A DNA stretch of 64,000 nucleotides, taken from positions 1-64,000 of the forward strand of contig NZ_JBFRGP010000008.1 in the NCBI RefSeq assembly GCF_052115385.1, given 5' to 3'. The stretch is from Dyella_D sp052115385. Lineage in GTDB: Bacteria; Pseudomonadota; Gammaproteobacteria; Xanthomonadales; Rhodanobacteraceae. Positions 42,684-49,881 of the stretch are shown here, piece after piece. The notes beneath the pieces were generated by a model that was not told where the DNA came from, did not search any database, and saw nothing but the letters and a program-made list of their open reading frames with translations. Both the position numbers and the translations under genes were made by a program. Position 1 is the first letter of the stretch, and each line of letters begins with the position of its first letter.

Positions 42684-43825
42684 CAGTTCATCTCCATGAA
42701 GAACAGCGCGGCCACCGCGTCCAGCAGGATCACCACGAAGATCGACTGGACCACGCTGGAGGTGGTGTGCTCGCCCACCGACTGCGCGCTACCGCTGACC
42801 TTGAAGCCTTCCAGGCAGCCGATCACCGCGATCAGAAAGGCGAAGATCGGCGCCTTGGACAGGCCGACCAGGAAGTGGTGGACGCCGATATCGGCCTTGA
42901 ACAGGGTGATGAACATGGTCGGCGAGATGTCCAGGGTCAGCGCGCACACCACCGCGCCACCGGCCAGGCCGGAGATCATCGCCAGGAAGGTGAGCATCGG
43001 CAGCGACACCAGCAGGGCCAGCACGCGCGGCAGCACCAGCAGTTCCACCGGGTCCAGGCCGAGCGCGCGGATCGCGTCGATTTCTTCATTGGCCTTCATC
43101 GAGCCGATCTGCGCGGTAAAGGCGCTGGCGGTGCGGCCGGCCATCAGGATCGCAGTGAGCAGCACGCCGAATTCGCGCAGGAAGGAAAACGCGATCAGGT
43201 CGACCGTATAGATGGTGGCGCCGAAGTCGGCCAGCACGGTCGAGCCGAGGAAGGCCACCACCGCGCCGACCATGAAGGTGAGCAGGGCCACGATCGGCAC
43301 CGCGTCCAGGCCGGTCTGCTCCACATGAGCCACCAGCGAGGTGACGCGCCAGCGGCGCGGATGCGGCAGGCCGCGCGCCAGCGCTTCCAGGGTCAGGCCG
43401 ATAAAGCCCAGCAACTGCAGCTGCTGGCGCCACACGCTGTCCATCGCGCGGCCGATGCGCGCCAGCACTTCGGTGACGGCGGAGCGGTGGCGGCGGACTT
43501 TGTTCGGCGTGCGATAGGCATCGAGCGCCTTGCCCACCGTGTCGAGCAGCGCGCGCCGCGCGGGCGGGAGTCCGTCGGCCTGCGCCAGTTCGGCGACGCG
43601 GTCGGTGCCGAGCAGGCGCACCAGCAGCGAGGCGCCGGCGGTATCCAGTGCGGCCAGGCCGGCCAGGTCGATCTGCGTGCCCTGCGGCAGCGGGGTGGCG
43701 AAAGCGTCCACGCGGCGTTCGAGTTCGGCGTAATGCGCCAGGGTCCAGGCACCGGCGACGCGCAGCCGCGGCGGTTGCGAGCTGGCATCCAGGTCGGCGC
43801 TTCCTGTCGCGGGCGATGGGCTCAT
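42680..43825 (-). CDS. MlaE-type permease with fused N-terminal STAS domain
   Basis: 381 residues; E. coli MlaE has about 260. Residues about 20-100 (LRVAGAWTLAHYAELERRVD ... IDLAGLAALDTAGASLLVRL) form a STAS domain like MlaB. The MlaE/Ttg2B permease then follows, with TFMVGAVVAFLGSTVLADFG, EFGVLLTAILMAGRTASAFT and MKANEEIDAIRALGLDPVEL. In E. coli the STAS subunit MlaB is a separate protein; here it is built into the permease and no free mlaB is present. It is the first gene of the operon, and the ATG at 43825 is the only start that keeps a compact STAS N-terminus. Confidence 0.9.
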   Translation of the reverse strand: MSPSPATGSADLDASSQPPRLRVAGAWTLAHYAELERRVDAFATPLPQGTQIDLAGLAALDTAGASLLVRLLGTDRVAELAQADGLPPARRALLDTVGKALDAYRTPNKVRRHRSAVTEVLARIGRAMDSVWRQQLQLLGFIGLTLEALARGLPHPRRWRVTSLVAHVEQTGLDAVPIVALLTFMVGAVVAFLGSTVLADFGATIYTVDLIAFSFLREFGVLLTAILMAGRTASAFTAQIGSMKANEEIDAIRALGLDPVELLVLPRVLALLVSLPMLTFLAMISGLAGGAVVCALTLDISPTMFITLFKADIGVHHFLVGLSKAPIFAFLIAVIGCLEGFKVSGSAQSVGEHTTSSVVQSIFVVILLDAVAALFFMEMNW

Positions 43826-44018
43826 GAAGGGCGATCTTATAGGGCAGCGCCGTGTTTTGTATGCGCGGCGCCGTGAAGCAGCCGCGTACGGGAGAGCTGC
43901 GAAATCGTCTCGGACGTCCATGCGGCTGCGTACCTGCCGCCGCATCGCAGCATCGCCGCGGCTTGGAATGCGGCACGGCGCCCGGCGATAATGCGGCTTT
44001 TCCCCAGGCGCACTTTCG

Positions 44019-45119
44019 ATGACCGAGAAGACCGTACTCAATGCCACCCACCGCGCGCTCGGCGCGCGCATGGTCGACTTCGGCGGCTGGGACATGCCCA
44101 TCAACTACGGCTCGCAGATTGAGGAGCACCACGCGGTGCGCCAGGACGCCGGCATGTTCGACGTCTCGCACATGACCGTGGTCGACCTGCACGGCGAGCG
44201 CACCCGGGAGTTCCTGCGCCACCTGCTGGCCAACAGCGTCGACAAGCTGAAGGTCCAGGGCAAGGCGCTGTATTCCTGCATGCTGGACGAGCAGGCGGGG
44301 GTGATCGACGACCTCATCGTGTATTTCTTCGACGACCGCCACTTCCGCCTGGTGGTGAACGCGGCCACCCGCGCCAAGGACCTGGCCTGGATCGAACAGC
44401 AGGCCAAGGCGTTCGGCGTCGAGGTCAAGGAGCGGCCGGACTTCTCCATGATCGCCGTGCAGGGCCCGAACGCCCGCGACAAGGTGATCGGCCTGCTGCA
44501 CGAGGTGGACCGCGAGCGCATCCGCAAGCTCGGCAAGTTCGTCGCCGCGGCGGCGCAGGGTCCGCACGGCATGCCGCTGTTCATCGCCCGCACCGGCTAC
44601 ACCGGCGAAGACGGCTTCGAGATCCTGGTGCCGGAAGACCACGCCGTCGCGCTATGGGAAGCGTTGGCTGCGGTGGGCGTGAAGCCGGCGGGCCTGGGCG
44701 CGCGCGACACGCTGCGCCTGGAGGCCGGCATGAATCTCTACGGCCAGGACATGGACGAGACCGTCAGCCCGTGGGAGGCCAACCTCGGCTGGACCATCGC
44801 GCTGGACGAGGGCCGCGACTTCATCGGCCGCAAGGCGCTGGAGGCGCAGAAGGCCGCCGGCGTGCAGCGGGTGATGGTCGGCCTGGTGCTGGACGAGAAG
44901 GGCGTGCTGCGCCACGGCCAGAAGGTGCTCACCGCCAACGGCGAGGGCGAGATCCTGTCCGGCAGCTTCGCGCCGACCCTCAACAAGGCGGTGGCGTTCG
45001 CGCGCATTCCGGCCGGCGAGCCGGGCCATGTGCGGGTGGACATCCGCGGCCGCGAGATGCCGGTGCGCGTGGTGAAGTATCCGTTCGTGCGCGACGGCAA
45101 GCCCTGCGAAGGCATCTGA
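44019..45119 (+). CDS. gcvT: Glycine cleavage system T protein (aminomethyltransferase)
   Basis: 366 residues, normal length. Typical segments are MVDFGGWDMPINYGSQIEEH, DAGMFDVSHM, IARTGYTGEDGFEI and LGARDTLRLEAGMNLYGQDM, which includes the folate-binding region. It releases ammonia from the aminomethyl-lipoyl H protein and transfers the one-carbon unit to tetrahydrofolate. gcvH follows 133 bases later; gcvP is not in the window. The upstream 190 bases lack the conserved core of a glycine riboswitch. Confidence 0.96.
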   Translation: MTEKTVLNATHRALGARMVDFGGWDMPINYGSQIEEHHAVRQDAGMFDVSHMTVVDLHGERTREFLRHLLANSVDKLKVQGKALYSCMLDEQAGVIDDLIVYFFDDRHFRLVVNAATRAKDLAWIEQQAKAFGVEVKERPDFSMIAVQGPNARDKVIGLLHEVDRERIRKLGKFVAAAAQGPHGMPLFIARTGYTGEDGFEILVPEDHAVALWEALAAVGVKPAGLGARDTLRLEAGMNLYGQDMDETVSPWEANLGWTIALDEGRDFIGRKALEAQKAAGVQRVMVGLVLDEKGVLRHGQKVLTANGEGEILSGSFAPTLNKAVAFARIPAGEPGHVRVDIRGREMPVRVVKYPFVRDGKPCEGI

Positions 45120-45252
45120 GCTGTCGCTCGCTGATCTATCCGGCAAGGGCTGCCCGGCAAGGGTTTGCCCTTCCGGCGAAGCGGCTTAGAATGCCGCGCA
45201 TCGTGTTACCCCTACTCACCCGACATCCTTCAACCCAGGACTGGACCCGATC

Positions 45253-45648
45253 ATGAGCGAGATTCCCGGCGATCTGAAATTCCTCAAGTCCCACGAGTGG
45301 GCTCGCGCCGAAGACAACGGCAACGTCCGCGTCGGCATCTCCGACCACGCCCAGGGCCAGCTCGGCGACGTGGTGTACGTGGAGCTGCCGGAGATCGGCG
45401 CCAGCGTGCAGGTCGGCCACGGCGTGGCCACGGTGGAATCGGTCAAGGCCGCTTCCGACATCTACACGCCGGTGTCCGGCGAGATCGTCGAGGTCAACGA
45501 GGCGCTGGCCGACTCGCCCGAGACGATCAACGAAGATGCCTACGGCGAAGGCTGGCTGTTCGTGGTCAAGCCGAGCGATCGCGCCGAGCTCGATGAACTG
45601 CTCGACGCGGACGCGTACGCCGAGCAGCTGGAGAACGAAGACCACTGA
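45253..45648 (+). CDS. gcvH: Glycine cleavage system H protein
   Basis: 131 residues, full length. LKFLKSHEWARAEDNGNVRV opens the lipoyl domain; the lipoyl-lysine lies in VATVESVKAASDIYTPVSGE, and YGEGWLFVVKPSD is the conserved end. It shuttles the aminomethyl group between the P, T and L proteins. A hairpin terminator begins 25 bases after the stop. Confidence 0.96.
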   Translation: MSEIPGDLKFLKSHEWARAEDNGNVRVGISDHAQGQLGDVVYVELPEIGASVQVGHGVATVESVKAASDIYTPVSGEIVEVNEALADSPETINEDAYGEGWLFVVKPSDRAELDELLDADAYAEQLENEDH

Positions 45649-45673
45649 TCGCCACGTGCGAAAGTGGATCGAA

Positions 45674-45701
45674 CGACGGCCGCGCAAGCGGCCGTCGGTT
45701 T
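45674..45701 (+). terminator. Terminator after gcvH
   Basis: A perfect 10-bp stem (CGACGGCCGC / GCGGCCGTCG) with a GCAA tetraloop is followed by GTTTG. It lies 25 bases past the gcvH stop. Confidence 0.75.
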
Positions 45702-45996
45702 GTAGGAAGCAGGTCGCGCGAGCAACTCCGAACGGCAGCTCGAGCGAGCACCGCATCCGGTCGTCGCGACCCGATGCGAGGGTCGGAAGACGCCCTTGGG
45801 CGGGTCGGACGGGTCGCCGAGGGGCCTCCGGTTGAAATTCGTTCATCCACCCGAAAAGGTGCCGGCGAGGGGTCTAAGCCCTTGCTTGCCAAGGGGTTAG
45901 ACGTTCAGCTTGATTCGCTCACGCGATTATGAGCGAGTGGCACGGAATAGCGCGTTTTATGCGGGATTTAAGCCGGTTTTTGATTTTTTCCGATTT

Positions 45997-46028
45997 TCTC
46001 GTATGGCCGTATGGACGTCCAAACAGAT
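45997..46028. promoter_or_regulatory. Candidate tandem MetJ boxes
   Basis: Four adjoining octamers, TCTCGTAT, GGCCGTAT, GGACGTCC and AAACAGAT, match the MetJ consensus AGACGTCT at 4, 5, 6 and 4 of 8 positions. MetJ binds tandem octamers cooperatively, so the register matters more than any single match. They overlap a possible promoter (TTGATT at 45980-45985, TATGGC at 46002-46007) and lie about 150 bases before the metJ-like gene, as expected for autoregulation. This is inference from sequence only. Confidence 0.35.
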
Positions 46029-46118
46029 TATCCTCTTCGACCCCGTGGAGCCTTGTGGGACAGGGCTTCCGGGGCGGATGGGAGAGGTCGGTCGGATTGA
46101 TTTCCCGGTTGAAATCAA

Positions 46119-46147
46119 TTGACAGCCGAAATAATCGGGAATAGTTT
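46119..46147 (+). promoter_or_regulatory. Candidate sigma-70 promoter for the metJ-like gene
   Basis: A perfect TTGACA (46119-46124) is followed after 17 bases by TAGTTT (46142-46147), a weak -10. Transcription would begin about 20-25 bases before the ATG at 46176, giving a short leader. The sequence around it is AT-rich compared with its surroundings. Confidence 0.5.
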
Positions 46148-46175
46148 TCGCACCAGATAACGGGGAACAGGCGTT

Positions 46176-46742
46176 ATGGCACCATCGAAGTTCATCAAGC
46201 CGTATGTGGAACACGGCGAGAAAGCCGGGGCGGTACGCAAGATCACCGTCTCCATTCCGGTCCACGTTTTGCGGCTGCTGTCGGACGAACGTACCCGTCG
46301 TCAAGTGAACAATTTAAGGCACGCCACCAACAGCGATCTGCTGGTTGAGGCGTTCCTACATGCTTTTACTGGGCAACCACTGCCAACTGATGAGGAGCTG
46401 AGACGAACTATGGCCACTGCCAAGAAAGCTGCGAAGAAACCGGCCGCCAAGAAGGCTGCCAAGAAGACCACCGCGAAGAAGGCCGCTACCAAGCGTCCGG
46501 TCGCGAAGAAGCCGGCCGCCAAGAAGGCCGTCAAGAAGACTGCAAAGAAGGCCGCCGCCCGCAAGCGCCCGGCCGCTGCCAAGAAGGCGTCCGTCAAGAA
46601 GGTCGCCGTGAAGAAGGTTGCCAAGAAGGCTGCCAAGAAGGTCGCTAAGAAAGTTGCCAAGAAGCGCACCGTGAAGAAGGCTGCCGCTGCCAAGGTGGTC
46701 AAGGCCACCAAGACGGCCAAGCCCAAGGCTGCCAAGAAGTAA
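46176..46742 (+). CDS. metJ: MetJ-type methionine repressor fused to a histone-H1-like lysine-rich tail
   Basis: 188 residues; enterobacterial MetJ has about 105. Residues 5-75 are nearly the MetJ sequence: YVEHGEKAGAVRKITVSIPV (the DNA-contacting beta-ribbon), DERTRRQVNNLRHATNSDLL and VEAFLHAFTGQPLPTDEEL, including the region that binds S-adenosylmethionine. At about residue 78 the normal MetJ C-terminal helix is missing. It is replaced by 110 residues of repeated AAKK/VAKK/PAAKK units containing 43 lysines, like AlgP or bacterial histone H1 homologues. The join is in frame with no stop. An internal ATG at 46410 begins the tail exactly and might also be used to make a free H1-like protein, although the nearest GAGGAG lies 13 bases before it. 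Confidence 0.88.
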   Translation: MAPSKFIKPYVEHGEKAGAVRKITVSIPVHVLRLLSDERTRRQVNNLRHATNSDLLVEAFLHAFTGQPLPTDEELRRTMATAKKAAKKPAAKKAAKKTTAKKAATKRPVAKKPAAKKAVKKTAKKAAARKRPAAAKKASVKKVAVKKVAKKAAKKVAKKVAKKRTVKKAAAAKVVKATKTAKPKAAKK

Positions 46743-46819
46743 GCCCTACTAAAAAAGCTTTAACTCGATTTTCTCTCCCTGCGGTGCCCAGCGCAGGGGG
46801 GGGCACTTCGAAAAAGTTT

Positions 46820-46851
46820 CGTCCCGGCCTCCGTGCCGGGACGCTTCGTTT
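46820..46851 (+). terminator. Terminator after metJ-type gene
   Basis: A 9-bp stem (CGTCCCGGC / GCCGGGACG) with a six-base loop is followed by CTTCGTTTC. It lies 78 bases past the metJ stop. The T-run is interrupted, so efficiency is uncertain. Confidence 0.55.
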
Positions 46852-46970
46852 CAGGGGTATGAAAATGCGGGGTTGAACGCTCATGGGGTCCGGACGTCCG
46901 TTTTCCGTCCCCGTCTCACCGCCCCCTGCTAGCGCATTCCCCCGTCTGCCACCGTGAAATTAAGCGCGAT

Positions 46971-46999
46971 TTGCCGTAGTGCTGCATTGCGGTTACCTT
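46971..46999 (+). promoter_or_regulatory. Candidate promoter for the TonB gene
   Basis: TTGCCG at 46971-46976 and TACCTT at 46994-46999 stand 17 bases apart, about 95 bases before the chosen start codon. Both hexamers are partial matches to the sigma-70 consensus. Confidence 0.3.
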
Positions 47000-47094
47000 T
47001 CGCGTATCCGCGCCGCGGCAGGCCGGGGGGTCCGCCGCTCCTGGGTACACAGGGGGAAACAGCGCGGGTATCTGATGACACTCAGCGAGAGACC

Positions 47095-48126
47095 ATGGAT
47101 ACCCGATACATACGTCATGCGCGCACGCACGCGCGCGGGGCTGTCCAGCCCATTGTCATAGCCGTACTGGTGGTTGTTGTCGTGTTGGCGGCAGCGGCCT
47201 GGTTCCTCATCATCAAGCCGCATCAGGACCTGATGCAGGCCGATAACGGCGGCCATCCATCCACGCCGGTCACCGCCGCCGGACAGGCAGCCGCACCGCC
47301 ACCGGCGAACGTCGAGGCGATGAGCCTCAATCAGCTGCTTTCCGAAGCCCGCCGCGCGATCAACGAGCAGCGCCTGCTCGCGCCCGCCGGCAACAATGCG
47401 TTCGAGTTCTACCAGAAGGTGCTGCAGAAGCAGCCCGGCAACCAGGTGGCCACCGACGCGCTGCGCGAGACCTTCCCGTTCGCCGCCAATGCGGCCGAGC
47501 AGGCCATCAACCAGCGCGACTTCAACGATGCGCAGCGCCAGATCGACCTGCTCGCCAAGGCCGATCCGGCCAACTACACGTTGACCATCCTGCGCTCGAA
47601 GCTGGACGCCCAGCGCAAGCTGCTGGACCGCGAACAGCAGTTGGCCGCGGACAAGGAGAAGCAGGCGCAGTTGGCTGCCCAGAAGGTCGCCGCCGACAAG
47701 GTGGAAGCCGATCGCCAGACCGAACTGAAGACCCAGCAGGCCGCCGCCGAGCAGGCACGCGTGGCGCAGCAGGCGCGCCAGGCGCAGCAACAGCAGGCCG
47801 AGGCCACGCGCCAGCCGCAGACGGCGACGCCGTCGGCCGCTGCGCCGGCCGATGCGGCGACGCACGCGGCGGTGCTGGTGAAGAACACCGCGCCGCGTTA
47901 TCCGACCGCGGCGATGCGTTCCAACCAGGAAGGCTGGGTGGAGTTGGCCTTCACCATCACGACCGGCGGCGACGTCAGCGACGTGAAGGTGGTCGACGCA
48001 CAGCCGCGCCACGTGTTCGACCGCGCGGCGATCGACGCGGTAAGCCGCTGGAAGTACCAGCCGGCGACCCAGGACGGCACGCCGGTGGCTTCGTCCAAGC
48101 GCCAGCGCATCGAGTTCAAGCTGTAA
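47095..48126 (+). CDS. TonB family energy transducer
   Basis: 343 residues from ATG 47095 (GAGAG upstream). An N-terminal membrane segment (VQPIVIAVLVVVVVLAAAAWFLI, residues about 18-40) is followed by a helical region of about 85 residues with TPR-like character. A Gln/Ala/Lys-rich coiled coil spans about residues 180-260. The C-terminal TonB domain is APRYPTAAMRSNQEGWVELA ... VSRWKYQPA. It would transmit proton-motive force to outer-membrane receptors. The usual Pro-rich spacer is replaced by the helical/coiled-coil part. No exbB or exbD is adjacent, and it is not next to the copper receptor at 2.4 kb. Confidence 0.85.
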   Translation: MDTRYIRHARTHARGAVQPIVIAVLVVVVVLAAAAWFLIIKPHQDLMQADNGGHPSTPVTAAGQAAAPPPANVEAMSLNQLLSEARRAINEQRLLAPAGNNAFEFYQKVLQKQPGNQVATDALRETFPFAANAAEQAINQRDFNDAQRQIDLLAKADPANYTLTILRSKLDAQRKLLDREQQLAADKEKQAQLAAQKVAADKVEADRQTELKTQQAAAEQARVAQQARQAQQQQAEATRQPQTATPSAAAPADAATHAAVLVKNTAPRYPTAAMRSNQEGWVELAFTITTGGDVSDVKVVDAQPRHVFDRAAIDAVSRWKYQPATQDGTPVASSKRQRIEFKL

Positions 48127-48158
48127 GGCTGCGGCCGTTCGATGGAGCAGACGAGAGA

Positions 48159-48184
48159 GGCGCCGCATCGCGGCGCCTTTTTTG
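48159..48184 (+). terminator. Terminator after the TonB gene
   Basis: A perfect 8-bp stem (GGCGCCGC / GCGGCGCC, loop ATC) is followed by TTTTTTG, 32 bases past the stop. This is a strong intrinsic terminator. Confidence 0.88.
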
Positions 48185-48215
48185 TTTGCGCGGGCCAGGG
48201 CCGTCATCGCGCCCA

Positions 48216-48241
48216 ACAAAAAGGCGCCACCAGGGCGCCTT
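48216..48241 (-). terminator. Terminator for the serine hydrolase gene
   Basis: On the minus strand AAGGCGCC pairs with GGCGCCTT across a five-base loop and runs into TTTTTG (complement of 48216-48220). It lies 24 bases past the stop of the serine hydrolase gene and faces the terminator of the convergent TonB gene. Confidence 0.8.
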
Positions 48242-48264
48242 GCTGCGGATGCCTGGCCGGCGGC

Positions 48265-49677
48265 TCAGCGCCGGTGCCCGCGCTTGCTCGATGCCGCCTT
48301 GGTGCCGCCGCTCTTGCGCGCCTTGAGCTTGCCTTTCGCCGAGGACCTGGTGGTCGCCACCACCGGTGCATCGCTTTCCACCCCGGCCCAGTCCACGTGT
48401 TCCAGGCCCAGCATGCTGTCGAACACCATCGGCATCAGTCCGGACGGCATCGGGCTGGCGGAGTTCCACATGGTCACCACCCCCGTGCGGTACTTCGGGA
48501 AGAAGCCGATCATGGTGCGGTAACCCTCGACCGCACCGGCGTGGAAGATCAGCGTCTCGCCGCCGTACTGGAACACGCGCCAGCCGAGCGCATAGGAAGC
48601 ATCGGTCAGGCGCTCGCGGCGCCACGGGGTGGAGCGCAGTTCCACCGGCGTGCTCACCTCCGGCGAGTGCAGCGTTTCCAGCAGCTTGGGCGGCAGCACG
48701 TCCGGGCGGCCGCCCATCTGCGCGATCAGCCACTGCTCCATGTCGCGCAGGCTGGCGTTGACGCCGGCGGCCGGGGCCACGCGGTAGTACGCCTCTTTCG
48801 GTTCGAACGGACGCCAGGTGCCGGCGCCGGCGGGGCGGTGCGGCCGCGCCCAGCTCGCGCTGTTCTCCAGCGCTTCGCGCCCGTAGCTGGCGGTCTTCAT
48901 GCCGAGCGGGAAGAAGATGCGCTTGTCGACCTGGCGATAGAAGAAATCGCCGGTCATGCCATAGATGACGTCGCCGATCATGCTGAAGGCCACGTTCTGG
49001 TAGCCGTAGCACTGGCCGACGCCGCAGGTCATCTTCACTTCGTCGAGCCGGCGCACCAGCTCTTCGTAGGGCACGTCGCCTTCGAGCATGTTGTCGTAGG
49101 TGTTGCGCGGCAGGCCCAGGCGCTGGCCGAGGATGTCGCGCACGGTGGCCTTCTCGGCGGCCGCCGCGTCCTTCAGCTTGAAGAACGGCAGCACGTCGGC
49201 CAGCTTGGTGTCCCAGCTGAAGCGTCCGTCGTTGACCAGCACGCCGGCCACCGCGGTGGCGAACGCCTTGGACAGCGAGGCGAGGCGGAACACCGTTTCC
49301 GGCGTGATCGGCTCCTGCGTGCTGGCGTTGGCGTAGCCGATGGTGTGCTCGTAGGCCACCTTGTTGTCCACCACGATGGCGGTGGCCAGGCCGGCGACGG
49401 CGTGGCGCTCGTCGAGCTTCTGCAGCCAGTCCTGGTAGGCGGCCAGCGTGGCCTTGATCCGCTCGTCCGGCAGGTGCTGCGGCGCGGGATTCGCGCTCTG
49501 CATGGATACCTGCGGCTGGGTCGGCGGCGGCGTCACCTGCGTGGGCAGGACGGCCTGCGGCAAGGGAGCCTGAGGTGAGCTGGCCTGAGCCGGCGCGGAC
49601 GCGGCTTCGGCGGGGAGCGGACTGCCGGCGAGGCCGAGCGCACCGGCGATCAACAGAAAGATATGGCGAAACTGCAT
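48265..49677 (-). CDS. Class C beta-lactamase-like serine hydrolase
   Basis: 470 residues from ATG 49677, which begins a good signal peptide (RHIFLLIAGALGLAGSPLPAEA); the open frame extends further but without a signal-like start. A Pro/Gln-rich linker leads to the beta-lactamase (PF00144) domain. RLASLSKAFATAVAG carries the SxxK nucleophile and general base, YGYQN the YxN motif, and FHAGAVEG the HxG motif. It is probably a periplasmic esterase or D-alanyl peptidase rather than a resistance enzyme; that cannot be decided here. The last 25 residues are strongly basic (KGKLKARKSGGTKAASSKRG), an odd tail for this family. Confidence 0.85.
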   Translation of the reverse strand: MQFRHIFLLIAGALGLAGSPLPAEAASAPAQASSPQAPLPQAVLPTQVTPPPTQPQVSMQSANPAPQHLPDERIKATLAAYQDWLQKLDERHAVAGLATAIVVDNKVAYEHTIGYANASTQEPITPETVFRLASLSKAFATAVAGVLVNDGRFSWDTKLADVLPFFKLKDAAAAEKATVRDILGQRLGLPRNTYDNMLEGDVPYEELVRRLDEVKMTCGVGQCYGYQNVAFSMIGDVIYGMTGDFFYRQVDKRIFFPLGMKTASYGREALENSASWARPHRPAGAGTWRPFEPKEAYYRVAPAAGVNASLRDMEQWLIAQMGGRPDVLPPKLLETLHSPEVSTPVELRSTPWRRERLTDASYALGWRVFQYGGETLIFHAGAVEGYRTMIGFFPKYRTGVVTMWNSASPMPSGLMPMVFDSMLGLEHVDWAGVESDAPVVATTRSSAKGKLKARKSGGTKAASSKRGHRR

Positions 49678-49881
49678 GTTGCTCTGGCGTCGTATGGGCG
49701 CGCTGGGCGCCGTAAACGGGAAATACCTGGGCTCCCTGAGGCTATCGGCGGGATCCGTCCCGGTTTTAGACATTCCAATTGTCGTGTACTTCGTGCCGCT
49801 CTACAACGGATCGCGAGCCAGCTGCCATGGCCCCGGTCACGCGGCGGACGGGTGCGCAGACGGGCTCGACGATGGCCGTGC

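Larger units (their letters stand above)
45649..46175. other. 527-base intergenic region before metJ
   Basis: The first 50 bases hold the gcvH terminator. Bases 45710-45910 are GC-rich and show no gene or repeat I recognise; short open frames at 45910-46144 have no ribosome site or family resemblance. From about 45950 the sequence turns AT-rich and holds two candidate promoters and tandem MetJ-box-like octamers (listed separately), consistent with control of the metJ-type gene that follows. Confidence 0.6.
46743..47094. other. 352-base intergenic region between metJ and tonB genes
   Basis: It contains a hairpin terminator for metJ at 46820-46850 and a second GGACGTCC palindrome at 46892-46899, identical to the one before metJ. 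It also holds a candidate promoter for the TonB gene at 46971-46999. The in-frame extension of the TonB gene up to 46954 encodes sequence unlike a TonB N-terminus and is treated as non-coding. Nothing else is recognised. Confidence 0.55.

Noticed and set aside
43826..44018. Possible glycine riboswitch before gcvT (GGGAGAGCTG near 43889)
   Set aside because: Only the GGAGAG piece is present. The conserved CCGAAGG-type core and the second aptamer half were not found, and the region is also the promoter space of the divergent lipid-transport operon.
45910..46144. Two overlapping small open frames (70-71 codons) before the metJ gene
   Set aside because: No ribosome site or family resemblance, and they run across the AT-rich promoter region.
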